From an uncultured beta proteobacterium (GTDB lineage Bacteria > Pseudomonadota > Gammaproteobacteria > Burkholderiales > Burkholderiaceae_C), in NCBI GenBank assembly GCA_903920405.1, contig CAIXMC010000410.1:1-10956 (forward strand): a stretch of 10,956 nt of DNA. The letters run 5' to 3'. The notes below the pieces were generated by a model that saw only the letters and a program-made list of their open reading frames with translations, searched no databases and was not told where the DNA came from. The position numbers were made by a program, and so were the translations under genes. Each line of letters starts with the position of its first letter. The first letter of the stretch is position 1. Below, piece by piece: positions 1-6,518 of this stretch.

Positions 1-128
1 AGCGCATGATTCATGTGCGCAAAAGAACAAAAGCAGAGCCACAGTTGATGCGGATTTATGAAACGCATGGGCATCAATGCCATGCCTGGCAGCACCAAAA
101 AACTGGTCGTTTGATGTGAAATAACGAG

Positions 129-188
129 CAAATCAACCGCTACAAAAACTGAAGCAACGCAAGTCGTTGATTTGTGGAAGTTTTTTTT
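129..188 (+). terminator. Weak terminator-like inverted repeat plus T-tract
   Basis: CAAATCAAC (129-137) pairs with GTTGATTTG (166-174), and eight Ts follow at 181-188. The loop is 28 nt, the stem is AT-rich, and six bases separate stem from T-tract, so this is a poor intrinsic terminator. A smaller alternative hairpin, CAACG (155-159) with CGTTG (165-169), overlaps it. It could end transcription of the frame that stops at 119 if that frame is the tail of a real gene. Confidence 0.25.
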
Positions 189-372
189 GGGGTGTGTTAA
201 ACATCGGTTAAGGCGGGACAGAGATGAAATCAGATGCCTGCGCTTGTTACGGCTAATCAGCCAAATGTGTGAGCTTCCCCTGCCAAGAAAACTACGTGAG
301 CGAATCAAACGTAACCCATTGATATTGCATTTGTCCCGCCTTAAGTGGGAAGCCGAAATCCAGGATGATTGA
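172..372 (+). CDS. Doubtful small ORF, 66 aa, unknown
   Basis: This frame opens with TTG and reads a short, very basic, leucine-rich peptide with many Arg and Lys residues and no family I know. The TTG lies inside one arm of a weak inverted repeat and has no Shine-Dalgarno sequence in front of it. Codon use includes AGA, CTA, ATA and TTA, which the neighbouring genes use sparingly. It converges on hpnE, ending 9 bp from the hpnE stop. Both arms of the 13-bp inverted repeat lie inside the frame. It could be a small hypothetical protein, the remnant of an inactivated gene, or chance; I lean to chance or remnant. Confidence 0.2.
   Translation: MWKFFLGCVKHRLRRDRDEIRCLRLLRLISQMCELPLPRKLRERIKRNPLILHLSRLKWEAEIQDD
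208..344. repeat. 13-bp perfect inverted repeat, 111-bp spacer
   Basis: TTAAGGCGGGACA at 208-220 is matched exactly by its reverse complement at 332-344. The pairing does not extend outward, and inward only patchy similarity follows (ATGAAATCAGATG against ATGCAATATCAATG). A 13-bp perfect match this close is unlikely by chance. It could be the ends of a small mobile cassette of about 137 bp or a binding-site pair. No flanking target duplication is apparent. Confidence 0.45.
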
Positions 373-380
373 CCCTATCC

Positions 381-1658
381 TTAGGACAGGCAAGCCACCG
401 CTGTCACGGCACTGCGAACCGCACCTTCCAGCGTTGCGGGATAAGGCCCTTCTACATCATCACCACAGGCTAATAACCCCGGGGCAATGTGCTGCGGTGG
501 GCGTTGCAATCCGGGCGTACAGGCAAAGGTGGCACGTTTTTCAACGATGGTTTGAACCGCTTGCAGGGTTAAACCCAGTTGGGTTTGAGCTTGTGAGAGC
601 ACTTGGGCTTGCAGTGATTCGCGTGTGCCTTGGCAGGCACTCACCACAAAGGCCAGCAACCCCTGGGGGCCACCCAACTGGCCTTTGTCAAATACAAACT
701 GGGCAGGTGCCATGGCTTCACTGCGAAGTGCCAGCATGGGCTGTGCCAAAGCTGCACCGGGAGACTGGGCATAGACCGTGGCGATGGCTTCAAAGGGCAG
801 GGCGTTCGCTAAAGTGGCCCATGATCGCATCTGATTTGCTATTGATTTTGTAGCTATCAATGCAGACTGCATAAGGGTTCTAGCCGTATTGGATGCTGAA
901 GTGGCCAGGATCACGGCATCAAAATATTCGTCAAAAACGCGCCACTTCTGTTGGTGCTGTTGCAGGGATTGAAGTCTTGCTCCCAAACGGCATTGGCCAC
1001 CGTGCTGCATCAACCATTGAAGCGCGGGGACGGGAAACAAACGACTCAAATCCATACGGGGTATCAGCAATCGTGAGCATCCCGGTGGCCCAAACAAGGC
1101 ATCGTGCAGCACCCGCAGAAAAACCTGGCCGCTGGCGCGTTCTATGGGTGTGTTGAGTGCAGAAATGCACAAAGGTTCCATCAGGTCGGTGCGAATTTTT
1201 GGTGTCAAGCCCTGGCACACTTCAGCCACTGACACATGAGCATCGCAAGCAAAACCCTGCCACTGCCAGACTACCATGGTGCGTAAAAGAGCTAACTTGT
1301 CAGCCATGGACCAGCCGTGTGCCGTAGCGCCCGCCCACAGCAGATCCAACGGCATGGGCCATGCGGGCAAACAAAGGCCATGACCATCAGGAAACTGCAT
1401 ACGCAGGGTCATACTGTGCAGGGCCTGTTCAGGATCAACGCCGACTTGCCGCATCATCGCAAGAGTCTGGGTGTAAGCCCCCAGCAAAATATGCTGACCA
1501 TTGTCAAGTGGGGGCTGATGTTCCATGCCTTTTAATGCTCTGGCGCGCCCCCCTACGAAGTGAGATGCTTCAAAAAGGCAAGCGGTATGACCATTTTTCA
1601 GAGCGACAACGGCTGCCGCCAGACCCGCCCAACCTGCACCAATGATGGCAACCTTCAT
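381..1658 (-). CDS. hpnE: Hydroxysqualene dehydroxylase (HpnE)
   Basis: FAD-dependent amine-oxidase-fold enzyme of 425 residues. In the known pathway HpnE reduces hydroxysqualene, made by HpnC and HpnD, to squalene, which feeds hopanoid synthesis. Visible signatures are the N-terminal dinucleotide-binding motif GAGWAG (7-12), GGRAR (36-40), the family-typical DNGQHILLGAY (52-62), the ALNTPIERASGQVF block (167-180), and the C-terminal FAD-contacting GLLACGDDVEGPYPATLEGA. Length is normal and the ATG start precedes the Rossmann motif directly. It lies 29 bp downstream of the M48 peptidase gene, so co-transcription is likely, though no clear Shine-Dalgarno is seen. No hpnC or hpnD lies in the window. 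Residues about 257-275 are encoded by a dispersed repeat copy and fall in a segment with no conserved family motif. A carotenoid-desaturase-like relative is the main alternative. Confidence 0.9.
   Translation of the reverse strand: MKVAIIGAGWAGLAAAVVALKNGHTACLFEASHFVGGRARALKGMEHQPPLDNGQHILLGAYTQTLAMMRQVGVDPEQALHSMTLRMQFPDGHGLCLPAWPMPLDLLWAGATAHGWSMADKLALLRTMVVWQWQGFACDAHVSVAEVCQGLTPKIRTDLMEPLCISALNTPIERASGQVFLRVLHDALFGPPGCSRLLIPRMDLSRLFPVPALQWLMQHGGQCRLGARLQSLQQHQQKWRVFDEYFDAVILATSASNTARTLMQSALIATKSIANQMRSWATLANALPFEAIATVYAQSPGAALAQPMLALRSEAMAPAQFVFDKGQLGGPQGLLAFVVSACQGTRESLQAQVLSQAQTQLGLTLQAVQTIVEKRATFACTPGLQRPPQHIAPGLLACGDDVEGPYPATLEGAVRSAVTAVACLS
838..885 (+). repeat. Dispersed repeat, copy A, inside hpnE
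   Basis: This 48-bp segment has the pattern GCTAT-N8-TAGC, then TGCAGACTGC, and ends GGGTTCTAGCC. It shares GCTATTG, the TAGCT box and the terminal CTAG-GCC-like end with copy B at 3171. From memory this resembles a very common short palindromic repeat in Comamonadaceae genomes, which usually lies between genes; I cannot check that here. In the hpnE frame it encodes roughly ARTLMQSALIATKSIA, with no stop. Confidence 0.6.
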
Positions 1659-1687
1659 GTCAATTTCAACTTGACGTTATTCGGTCA

Positions 1688-3247
1688 TCAATCAGCGTGC
1701 TGATCTTTGATGATCAGTTCAATTTGACGCCGACGCACATCAATGATGGAAGCATCAATGTGGTCTGCCCTGCTGCGTGTAGGGTCTGACGCACGCACCA
1801 ACGTTTGAGCCGCTTTGAGGCGATCAAGGGCTGCTTCAAAATCAAGCTGTGCCACCCGCGATTCGGCTTCGGCACGCAATGCCTGAAGACTTTGTCCTTG
1901 TGCTGTATGCAGTCGGGACAGCCATTGCCACGCCAGTGCATCGTCCGAATGCGAAGCCACCCGCGTATAAAGCTGCCGTGTCACTTGGGACAAAACGACA
2001 GGTTGATTGAGGTCAAGGGCAATTTGTGCTTGAAGCATCAATTGTGTACGCGTCACAGAGGATGCCTGACTGCCCAAGCCCACAAGCTGCCCCAGCGCTT
2101 GCACCTGCTGACTAGGCAAATCATGCGCGGCCAACGCTATTTCAACACTCAACTCGTTCACCAGGCGCACAGCAGCTCGGTCAGTACTTGACACCAAAGA
2201 CTGTAAACGTTGAAGGTGTCGCTTGGCCCATGCATACTCTCGCAAAAGGCTGGCAGCCATCACGACACCATACAAAGTACCAGCTTGCCTGGCCGCAGGT
2301 TGAGACTCGTCAGCACGGGACAGCCATGCGTGCAAGGCATCAGGCCCTGCATTGGCCAACACCTTGGCGCGTGCGGTCATCATGGCGTGCAACACTGTGG
2401 GGCTGTTGGCCTGCGGCACTGTGGCTTGAAAGGGCAGTCGCGCTTTCAAGTCGGCAATACGCTCTGTGGTCAGGGGGTGGGTGCGCAGGTAGGGGTAGGC
2501 CCCTTTGTCGTTCAACCTTGTGGATTGCTGCAATTTGTCAAACATGGTGACAAAACCAAAAGCATCAAACCCCGCCTGATGGATCACACCCAGACCCACG
2601 CGGTCAGCTTCACGCTCCATGTCGCGTGAAAAATTAAGCTGACTTTGTGCCGACAACGCCTGTCCGCCCACCATCAGGGTACTGCCCGCATCCCCACTGC
2701 TTTTGCTCGCCACCAGTGCACCCAAAATCATGGCACCGATGACCCACGGCGTTTGCTGGTTGTTTTTGGAAATCAGCCGCGAAATATGCCGCTGCGTGAC
2801 GTGACTTAACTCGTGCCCCAAAACCGAGGCCAACTCGTCACGGCTGCCCACCATGGACAGCAGGCCCAGATAAAGCCCAAAGTAGCCGCCTGGCAAAGCA
2901 AATGCATTCACACTGCGATCGCGCCCCATCAGAATTTTCCATGCAAAACGTTCGTCCAATTCCGGCGTCAAATCCCCACGCTCACGAGCTGCTGACAACA
3001 AAGGCTGCCAAATGCCCTGCACATAATCATCCAGCACGGGGTCGTCCAGATAATCGGGGTCTTTGTACAGTTCACGCGCAATGCGGTCACCCAAACGGCG
3101 CTCGGCACTGCTGCTGATGTCACTGCCATCCCCCAACTGCGGCAACCCCATCGCCGCGTTGACGTCTGTTGCTATTGTAAAAGTAGCTGCTTGCGCTAGA
3201 GCCATCAGCGTTACAAGCATTTTTTGTTTAGAAAATTGAAACCACAT
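1688..3247 (-). CDS. bepA: M48 family metallopeptidase, BepA/YfgC-like
   Basis: Secreted zinc metallopeptidase of 519 residues. BepA in E. coli works in the periplasm at the outer membrane, degrading stalled LptD or BAM substrates and helping LptD assembly. Seen here: a signal peptide with Lys at 7 and 9 and a hydrophobic stretch at about 10-26; the M48 motif HELSH (145-149) giving two zinc-ligand His and the catalytic Glu; the third ligand in EREAD (Glu211 region); THPLTTERI (256-264) as in BepA; and a C-terminal helical half expected to be TPR repeats. Length fits the family. The ATG at 3247 is preferred because it keeps the basic n-region; the ATG at 3220 would drop it. No Shine-Dalgarno is visible. 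A dispersed repeat encodes residues about 15-26. The gene is divergent from ilvD and followed by hpnE. Confidence 0.9.
   Translation of the reverse strand: MWFQFSKQKMLVTLMALAQAATFTIATDVNAAMGLPQLGDGSDISSSAERRLGDRIARELYKDPDYLDDPVLDDYVQGIWQPLLSAARERGDLTPELDERFAWKILMGRDRSVNAFALPGGYFGLYLGLLSMVGSRDELASVLGHELSHVTQRHISRLISKNNQQTPWVIGAMILGALVASKSSGDAGSTLMVGGQALSAQSQLNFSRDMEREADRVGLGVIHQAGFDAFGFVTMFDKLQQSTRLNDKGAYPYLRTHPLTTERIADLKARLPFQATVPQANSPTVLHAMMTARAKVLANAGPDALHAWLSRADESQPAARQAGTLYGVVMAASLLREYAWAKRHLQRLQSLVSSTDRAAVRLVNELSVEIALAAHDLPSQQVQALGQLVGLGSQASSVTRTQLMLQAQIALDLNQPVVLSQVTRQLYTRVASHSDDALAWQWLSRLHTAQGQSLQALRAEAESRVAQLDFEAALDRLKAAQTLVRASDPTRSRADHIDASIIDVRRRQIELIIKDQHAD
3171..3203 (+). repeat. 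Dispersed repeat, copy B, in bepA signal peptide
   Basis: This 33-bp copy reads GCTAT, TGTAAAAG, TAGCTGCTTGCG, then CTAGAGCC. It keeps the GCTAT-N8-TAGC core of copy A and the CTAG end but lacks the middle part. The TAGCTGCTTGCG block is the form I remember as typical of the Comamonadaceae repeat. Read on the minus strand it encodes residues 15-26 of the M48 peptidase, that is, the hydrophobic core of its signal peptide (ALAQAATFTIA). Confidence 0.65.
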
Positions 3248-3421
3248 ATATGCATTGCATTCAAATTTTGGGGTGGTGTGTCAAGCTGAACTTGCAGGGC
3301 GTGCGATTCAACCTGGATTCCTCGGTTGACCGATTATCTTCACGAAACCGTTATAAAAATTGAAAATTGAACTGAACCAGTGCCCTGGCCTGGGGTATCC
3401 TTAAAATGATGTTTTGTTCCT
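3248..3421. other. bepA-ilvD intergenic region, left part
   Basis: No gene is seen here. The stretch contains a bepA promoter candidate near 3256-3284 and an AT-rich patch around 3350-3370. The hexamer TCCTTA occurs at 3398-3403, again at 3418-3423 at the left edge of the hairpin element, and a third time at 3581-3586 at its right edge. TTAAAAT at 3401-3407 resembles a -10 box reading towards ilvD but has no good -35 at the right distance. Confidence 0.6.
3256..3284 (-). promoter_or_regulatory. Candidate bepA promoter
   Basis: On the minus strand there is a perfect -35 box TTGACA (3284-3279) followed, 17 bp on, by a weak -10 AATGCA (3261-3256). Predicted transcription would start almost at the chosen bepA ATG (3247), giving a nearly leaderless message, or would favour the downstream ATG at 3220. 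The poor -10 and this geometry keep confidence low. A second candidate lies in the left arm of the hairpin element. Confidence 0.3.
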
Positions 3422-3434
3422 TAGGATGTGGTCA

Positions 3435-3461
3435 ATAATAAGTTCCCCATTTGGCCGTCAG
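3435..3461 (-). promoter_or_regulatory. Promoter-like hexamers facing bepA in left arm
   Basis: On the minus strand CTGACG (3461-3456) and TATTAT (3440-3435) are the mirror images of those in the right arm. The -10 is better (five of six) but the spacer is 15 bp, because the two single-base indels between the arms fall in the spacer. A 15-bp spacer would make it weak. It would produce a leader of nearly 200 nt for bepA. Confidence 0.22.
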
Positions 3462-3543
3462 AGTTGGGATGCAATGCTAGGCGCAAATCGCGCGGTGTGG
3501 CCATGCCACATAAGCGATTTGTACCGACGCAGTGCGCCCAAAT

Positions 3544-3572
3544 CTGACGAGCCAAATGGGGGAACTTATTAC
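3544..3572 (+). promoter_or_regulatory. Promoter-like hexamers facing ilvD in right arm
   Basis: CTGACG (3544-3549) and TATTAC (3567-3572) are separated by 17 bp, each matching the sigma-70 consensus at four of six positions. Transcription would start near 3579 and give ilvD a short leader of about 20 nt that excludes the hairpin. The mirror sequence in the left arm (3435-3461) points at bepA. Confidence 0.3.
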
Positions 3573-3600
3573 TGACCACATCCTTACACACTCAAACACC

Positions 3601-5295
3601 ATGGACACTCCTCTTGTCATTTTGAACCCTCGCAGCAAAAACATCACAGAGGGCAAATCGCGTGCGCCCAACCGATCCATGTATTACGGCATGGGTTATG
3701 AGACTGATGATTTTCAGAAACCCATGGTGGGCGTGGCCAACGCCTACAGCACCATCACCCCTTGCAACAGTGGTCTGCAAACCTTGGCAGATGCTGCCAT
3801 CGCAGGCATAGAAGAGGCCGGTGGCAATGCGCAAGTGTTTGGTACCCCCACCATTTCTGACGGCATGTCCATGGGCACCGAGGGCATGAAATATAGCCTG
3901 GTCAGCCGTGAAGTGATTGCCGACTGCATTGAAACCTGTGTGCAGGGGCAGTGGATGGACGGTGTGTTGGTCATAGGCGGCTGCGACAAGAACATGCCCG
4001 GCGGTTTGATGGGTATGTTGCGCGCCAATGTGCCAGGCATTTACGTCTATGGCGGAACGATTTTGCCCGGCCACTACCAAGGCAAAGATTTGAACATCGT
4101 CAGCGTGTTTGAAGCCGTGGGTGAAAACGCCGCAGGCCGCTTGAGTGACGAAGACCTGACGCAAATTGAGCAGCGGGCTATTCCGGGCACGGGGTCTTGT
4201 GGTGGCATGTACACCGCCAACACCATGAGTTCGGCATTTGAAGCGCTGGGTATTTCGCTGCCCCATTCCAGTACCATGGCCAACGTGTATGACGAAAAGC
4301 GATCTTCCGCCACAGAATCGGCCAAAGTGTTGATAGAGGCCATCAAAAAAGACCTGAAACCCCGAGACATTGTGACGCGCAAGTCCATTGAAAATGCCAT
4401 TGCTGTGGTCATGGCAATTGGGGGATCGACCAATGCCGTGCTTCACTTTTTAGCCATTGCCCATGCGGCCTGTGTCAAATGGAGCATGGATGACTTTGAA
4501 CGTGTGCGCATCAAAACACCTGTGCTGTGCGACCTGAAACCCAGCGGCAAGTATTTGGCGATCGATTTTCACCGTGCAGGTGGCGTGCCCCAGGTGATGA
4601 AACTGCTTTTGAACGCTGGCCTGCTGCATGGCGACTGCATCACCATCACCGGCCAGACGATTGCCGAAGTGCTCAAAGATGTGCCCGATGCACCGCCTGC
4701 AGATCAACAGGTGATTCGCCCGATGAACCGCCCCATGTACGCGCAAGGCCACTTGGCTATTCTGAAAGGCAACCTGGCACCTGAGGGCTGTGTTGCCAAA
4801 ATCACCGGCCTGAAAAATCCGGTGATGACTGGCCCTGCGCGTGTGTTTGAAGATGAACAATCCGCCCTGAAGGCCATTTTGACCCAACAGATCAAGGCGG
4901 GCGACGTGATGGTGCTGCGTTATCTTGGTCCCAAGGGTGGACCGGGAATGCCCGAAATGCTGGCTCCCACCGGTGCGCTGATTGGGCAGGGCCTGGGCGA
5001 ATCCGTCGGGTTGATTACTGATGGTCGATTTTCAGGTGGCACCTGGGGCATGGTGGTGGGACACATTGCGCCTGAAGCGGCCACAGGCGGACTGATTGCA
5101 CTGGTTCACGAAGGCGATTCCATCACCATTGACTCACGCCAATTGCTGCTGCAATTGAACGTCAGCGATGACGAGATTGCAAAGCGTCGTGCCACTTGGA
5201 CACCCCCAGCACCCCGCTACACCCGAGGTGTGCAGGCCAAATTTGCCATGAACGTATCCAGCGCCAGCAAAGGAGCTGTACTGGACAATTTTTGA
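3601..5295 (+). CDS. ilvD: Dihydroxy-acid dehydratase
   Basis: Fe-S enzyme of 564 residues that dehydrates 2,3-dihydroxy-isovalerate and 2,3-dihydroxy-3-methylvalerate to the 2-keto acids in valine, leucine and isoleucine synthesis. Near-complete family signatures are present: [10 protein letters not shown] (9-18), TPCNSG with Cys55, [10 protein letters not shown] with Cys128, [14 protein letters not shown] with Cys200, [10 protein letters not shown], and [15 protein letters not shown] near the C-terminus. The three cysteines and the length of about 560 match the shorter DHAD type, for which [2Fe-2S] clusters are known. The frame is open upstream to a GTG at 3532, inside the hairpin element, but homologous proteins begin at the 3601 ATG. 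No Shine-Dalgarno precedes that ATG. gcvT follows after 53 bp in the same direction. The element just upstream probably affects expression. Confidence 0.97.
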   Translation: MDTPLVILNPRSKNITEGKSRAPNRSMYYGMGYETDDFQKPMVGVANAYSTITPCNSGLQTLADAAIAGIEEAGGNAQVFGTPTISDGMSMGTEGMKYSLVSREVIADCIETCVQGQWMDGVLVIGGCDKNMPGGLMGMLRANVPGIYVYGGTILPGHYQGKDLNIVSVFEAVGENAAGRLSDEDLTQIEQRAIPGTGSCGGMYTANTMSSAFEALGISLPHSSTMANVYDEKRSSATESAKVLIEAIKKDLKPRDIVTRKSIENAIAVVMAIGGSTNAVLHFLAIAHAACVKWSMDDFERVRIKTPVLCDLKPSGKYLAIDFHRAGGVPQVMKLLLNAGLLHGDCITITGQTIAEVLKDVPDAPPADQQVIRPMNRPMYAQGHLAILKGNLAPEGCVAKITGLKNPVMTGPARVFEDEQSALKAILTQQIKAGDVMVLRYLGPKGGPGMPEMLAPTGALIGQGLGESVGLITDGRFSGGTWGMVVGHIAPEAATGGLIALVHEGDSITIDSRQLLLQLNVSDDEIAKRRATWTPPAPRYTRGVQAKFAMNVSSASKGAVLDNF

Positions 5296-5348
5296 GCACA
5301 AGAACAAAACTGTTCATCAGCTTCACGATATTTGGCCCTGGAGTTCTC

Positions 5349-6494
5349 ATGTCTGTATCCCCCGCCTCCCTTTTAACCGTTCCCTTAAATGATTTGCATG
5401 TGGCGCTTGGCGCACGCATGGTGCCTTTTGCGGGCTACGCCATGCCGGTGCAATACCCCACAGGCCTGATCGCCGAACATCGCCACACCCGAACGGCTGC
5501 GAGTTTGTTTGATGTGTCCCACATGGGGCAGTTGCGTCTGGTAGGGCCAGAGGCCGCTGCAGCTTTCGAGAGCCTGATTCCATGCGATGTGATCGACTTG
5601 CCTGTCGGCCAACAACGCTACGGCTTGCTGCTCAATGACAACGGCGGCATCATCGATGACCTGATGTTTGTCAACCGTGACACCGATATTTTTGTGATTG
5701 TGAATGGGGCATGCAAAGCTGGCGACATCGCCCACATCCAGACCCACATCGGCCATCGCTGTCAGGTGATGGTCATGTCCGAACAGGCTTTGCTGGCGCT
5801 GCAAGGCCCGATGGCGGTGACTGCCTTGTCCCGTTTGGTGCCTGGTGTTGAAAAACTGGTCTTTATGACCGGCGGCTACTTTACCGTGCATACAAATCAT
5901 CAACTGATTGATGTGTTTTTGACTCGCAGCGGCTACACCGGTGAAGACGGCTTTGAAATTTCGGTGCATCACACCCAAGCCATGGCATTAGCCCAGGCGC
6001 TGCTGGCGCAACCTGAAGTTAAACCTTGTGGGTTGGGAGCGCGCAATTCGCTGCGTCTGGAAGCCGGTCTGCCACTGTATGGCAATGACATTGACACCAG
6101 CACCACACCGGTCGAGGCCTCCCTGTCATGGGCGATTCAAAAGGTTCGCAGAACCGGTGGATTACGCGCTGGCAGCTTTCCTGGCGCTATCAAAGTTCTA
6201 GCGCAGTATGCAGTGCAGACGGGCGTTACAGCCCGAAAACGTGTTGGACTTATTGCCCTGGATCGCATCCCCGTTCGCGAGCACACCGAGCTGCAAGACC
6301 TGACGGGCAAACGCATTGGCGAAGTCACCAGTGGGTTGCTTGGACCCACCATCGACTTGCCTATTGCGATGGGTTATGTGCCGCCAGAGTTTGCAGTTTT
6401 GGGTACTGCCATCCATGCCATTGTTCGCGGCAAGCCGGTTCGCATGGAAGTGGTGGCCTTGCCCTTTGTGGCTACACGGTACTTTCGTGGGTAA
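5349..6494 (+). CDS. gcvT: Aminomethyltransferase (glycine cleavage T-protein)
   Basis: T-protein of 381 residues. It takes the aminomethyl group from lipoylated H-protein and transfers the methylene to tetrahydrofolate, releasing ammonia. Seen: LGARMVPFAGYAMPVQY (20-36), SLFDVSHMGQ (52-61), NDNGGIIDDLM (96-106) with the conserved Asp pair expected near folate, SGYTGEDGFEIS (194-205), the LGARxSLRLEAGLPLYGNDID block (229-249), and the C-terminal barrel EVTSGLLGPTIDLPIAMGYV. GGAG at 5340-5343 is a good Shine-Dalgarno for the 5349 ATG; the frame runs further upstream into the end of ilvD but that part is not conserved. In the GARD motif the usual Asp is Asn233. No gcvH or gcvP follows: argJ is convergent 24 bp away. 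A folate-binding YgfZ relative is less likely given the full motif set. Confidence 0.93.
   Translation: MSVSPASLLTVPLNDLHVALGARMVPFAGYAMPVQYPTGLIAEHRHTRTAASLFDVSHMGQLRLVGPEAAAAFESLIPCDVIDLPVGQQRYGLLLNDNGGIIDDLMFVNRDTDIFVIVNGACKAGDIAHIQTHIGHRCQVMVMSEQALLALQGPMAVTALSRLVPGVEKLVFMTGGYFTVHTNHQLIDVFLTRSGYTGEDGFEISVHHTQAMALAQALLAQPEVKPCGLGARNSLRLEAGLPLYGNDIDTSTTPVEASLSWAIQKVRRTGGLRAGSFPGAIKVLAQYAVQTGVTARKRVGLIALDRIPVREHTELQDLTGKRIGEVTSGLLGPTIDLPIAMGYVPPEFAVLGTAIHAIVRGKPVRMEVVALPFVATRYFRG
6186..6233 (+). repeat. Possible dispersed repeat, copy C, inside gcvT
   Basis: GCTAT-N8-TAGC recurs here, followed six bases later by TGCAG as in copy A. Ungapped alignment to copy A over 48 bp gives 27 identities by hand count. 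It encodes gcvT residues 280-295. The protein length in this segment is close to what I expect of relatives and GAxxVLA is normal there, so it may be a chance resemblance. Confidence 0.3.
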
Positions 6495-6518
6495 GAATTT
6501 CACGCGCTGGGTTGCAAC

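Larger units (their letters stand above)
1..380. other. Left-edge region without a recognisable gene
   Basis: I recognise no protein family here. The plus strand has a frame open from the window edge (position 3) to a stop at 117-119, which would be the last 38 residues or so of an upstream gene or chance; its peptide, containing HGHQCHAWQH, is unfamiliar. A second plus frame runs 172-372 and is listed separately. The minus strand has a frame with no stop from 374 to the window edge (124 codons), with a TTG at 308 and the first ATG only at 83; its serine-rich translation and unremarkable third-position GC argue against a real gene. The stretch also holds a 9-bp inverted repeat (129-137 with 166-174) followed six bases later by eight Ts (181-188), and a 13-bp perfect inverted repeat (208-220 with 332-344). 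It may be decayed or intergenic DNA. Confidence 0.5.
3422..3586. repeat. 165-bp imperfect palindromic element (MITE- or ERIC-like)
   Basis: The outer arms 3422-3468 and 3537-3586 are reverse complements over about 47 positions with two mismatches, two single-base indels and an edge difference. The central part pairs again: CAAATCGC (3484-3491) with GCGATTTG (3514-3521), and TGTGGC (3496-3501) with GCCACA (3505-3510) around a 3-nt loop. The whole unit could therefore fold as one long hairpin, in RNA or as a cruciform. TCCTTA flanks both ends but partly overlaps the arms, so it is not a clean target duplication. It encodes no protein. It sits between divergent bepA and ilvD, ending 14 bp before the ilvD ATG. 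A non-autonomous mobile element or dispersed palindromic repeat is the best reading. Confidence 0.8.

Noticed and set aside
365..853. Plus-strand frame of 162 codons opposite hpnE
   Set aside because: Lies over conserved hpnE coding sequence including the FAD-binding C-terminus; composition is that of a shadow frame.
3422..3586. Palindrome as an integron attC site or CRISPR unit
   Set aside because: It has no GTTRRRY/RYYYAAC core boxes as in attC, and no regularly spaced direct repeats as in CRISPR.
3532..3600. N-terminal extension of ilvD starting at GTG 3532
   Set aside because: These 23 codons lie in the palindromic element and are absent from the usual IlvD N-terminus.
3592..4446. Long minus-strand frame (284 codons) opposite ilvD
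   Set aside because: It is the antisense shadow of ilvD, rich in His, Gly and Ala, with no recognisable domain.
5302..5315. GAACA-AAAC-TGTTC hairpin between ilvD and gcvT, as terminator or SOS-type operator
   Set aside because: The stem has only five pairs, no T-tract follows, and it does not match the LexA box of proteobacteria.
5296..5348. Glycine riboswitch in front of gcvT
   Set aside because: The 53-bp gap is too short for the aptamer and shows none of its conserved GGA-rich core.
5385..5978. Minus-strand frame of 197 codons opposite gcvT
   Set aside because: Antisense shadow of gcvT, His-rich with no domain.
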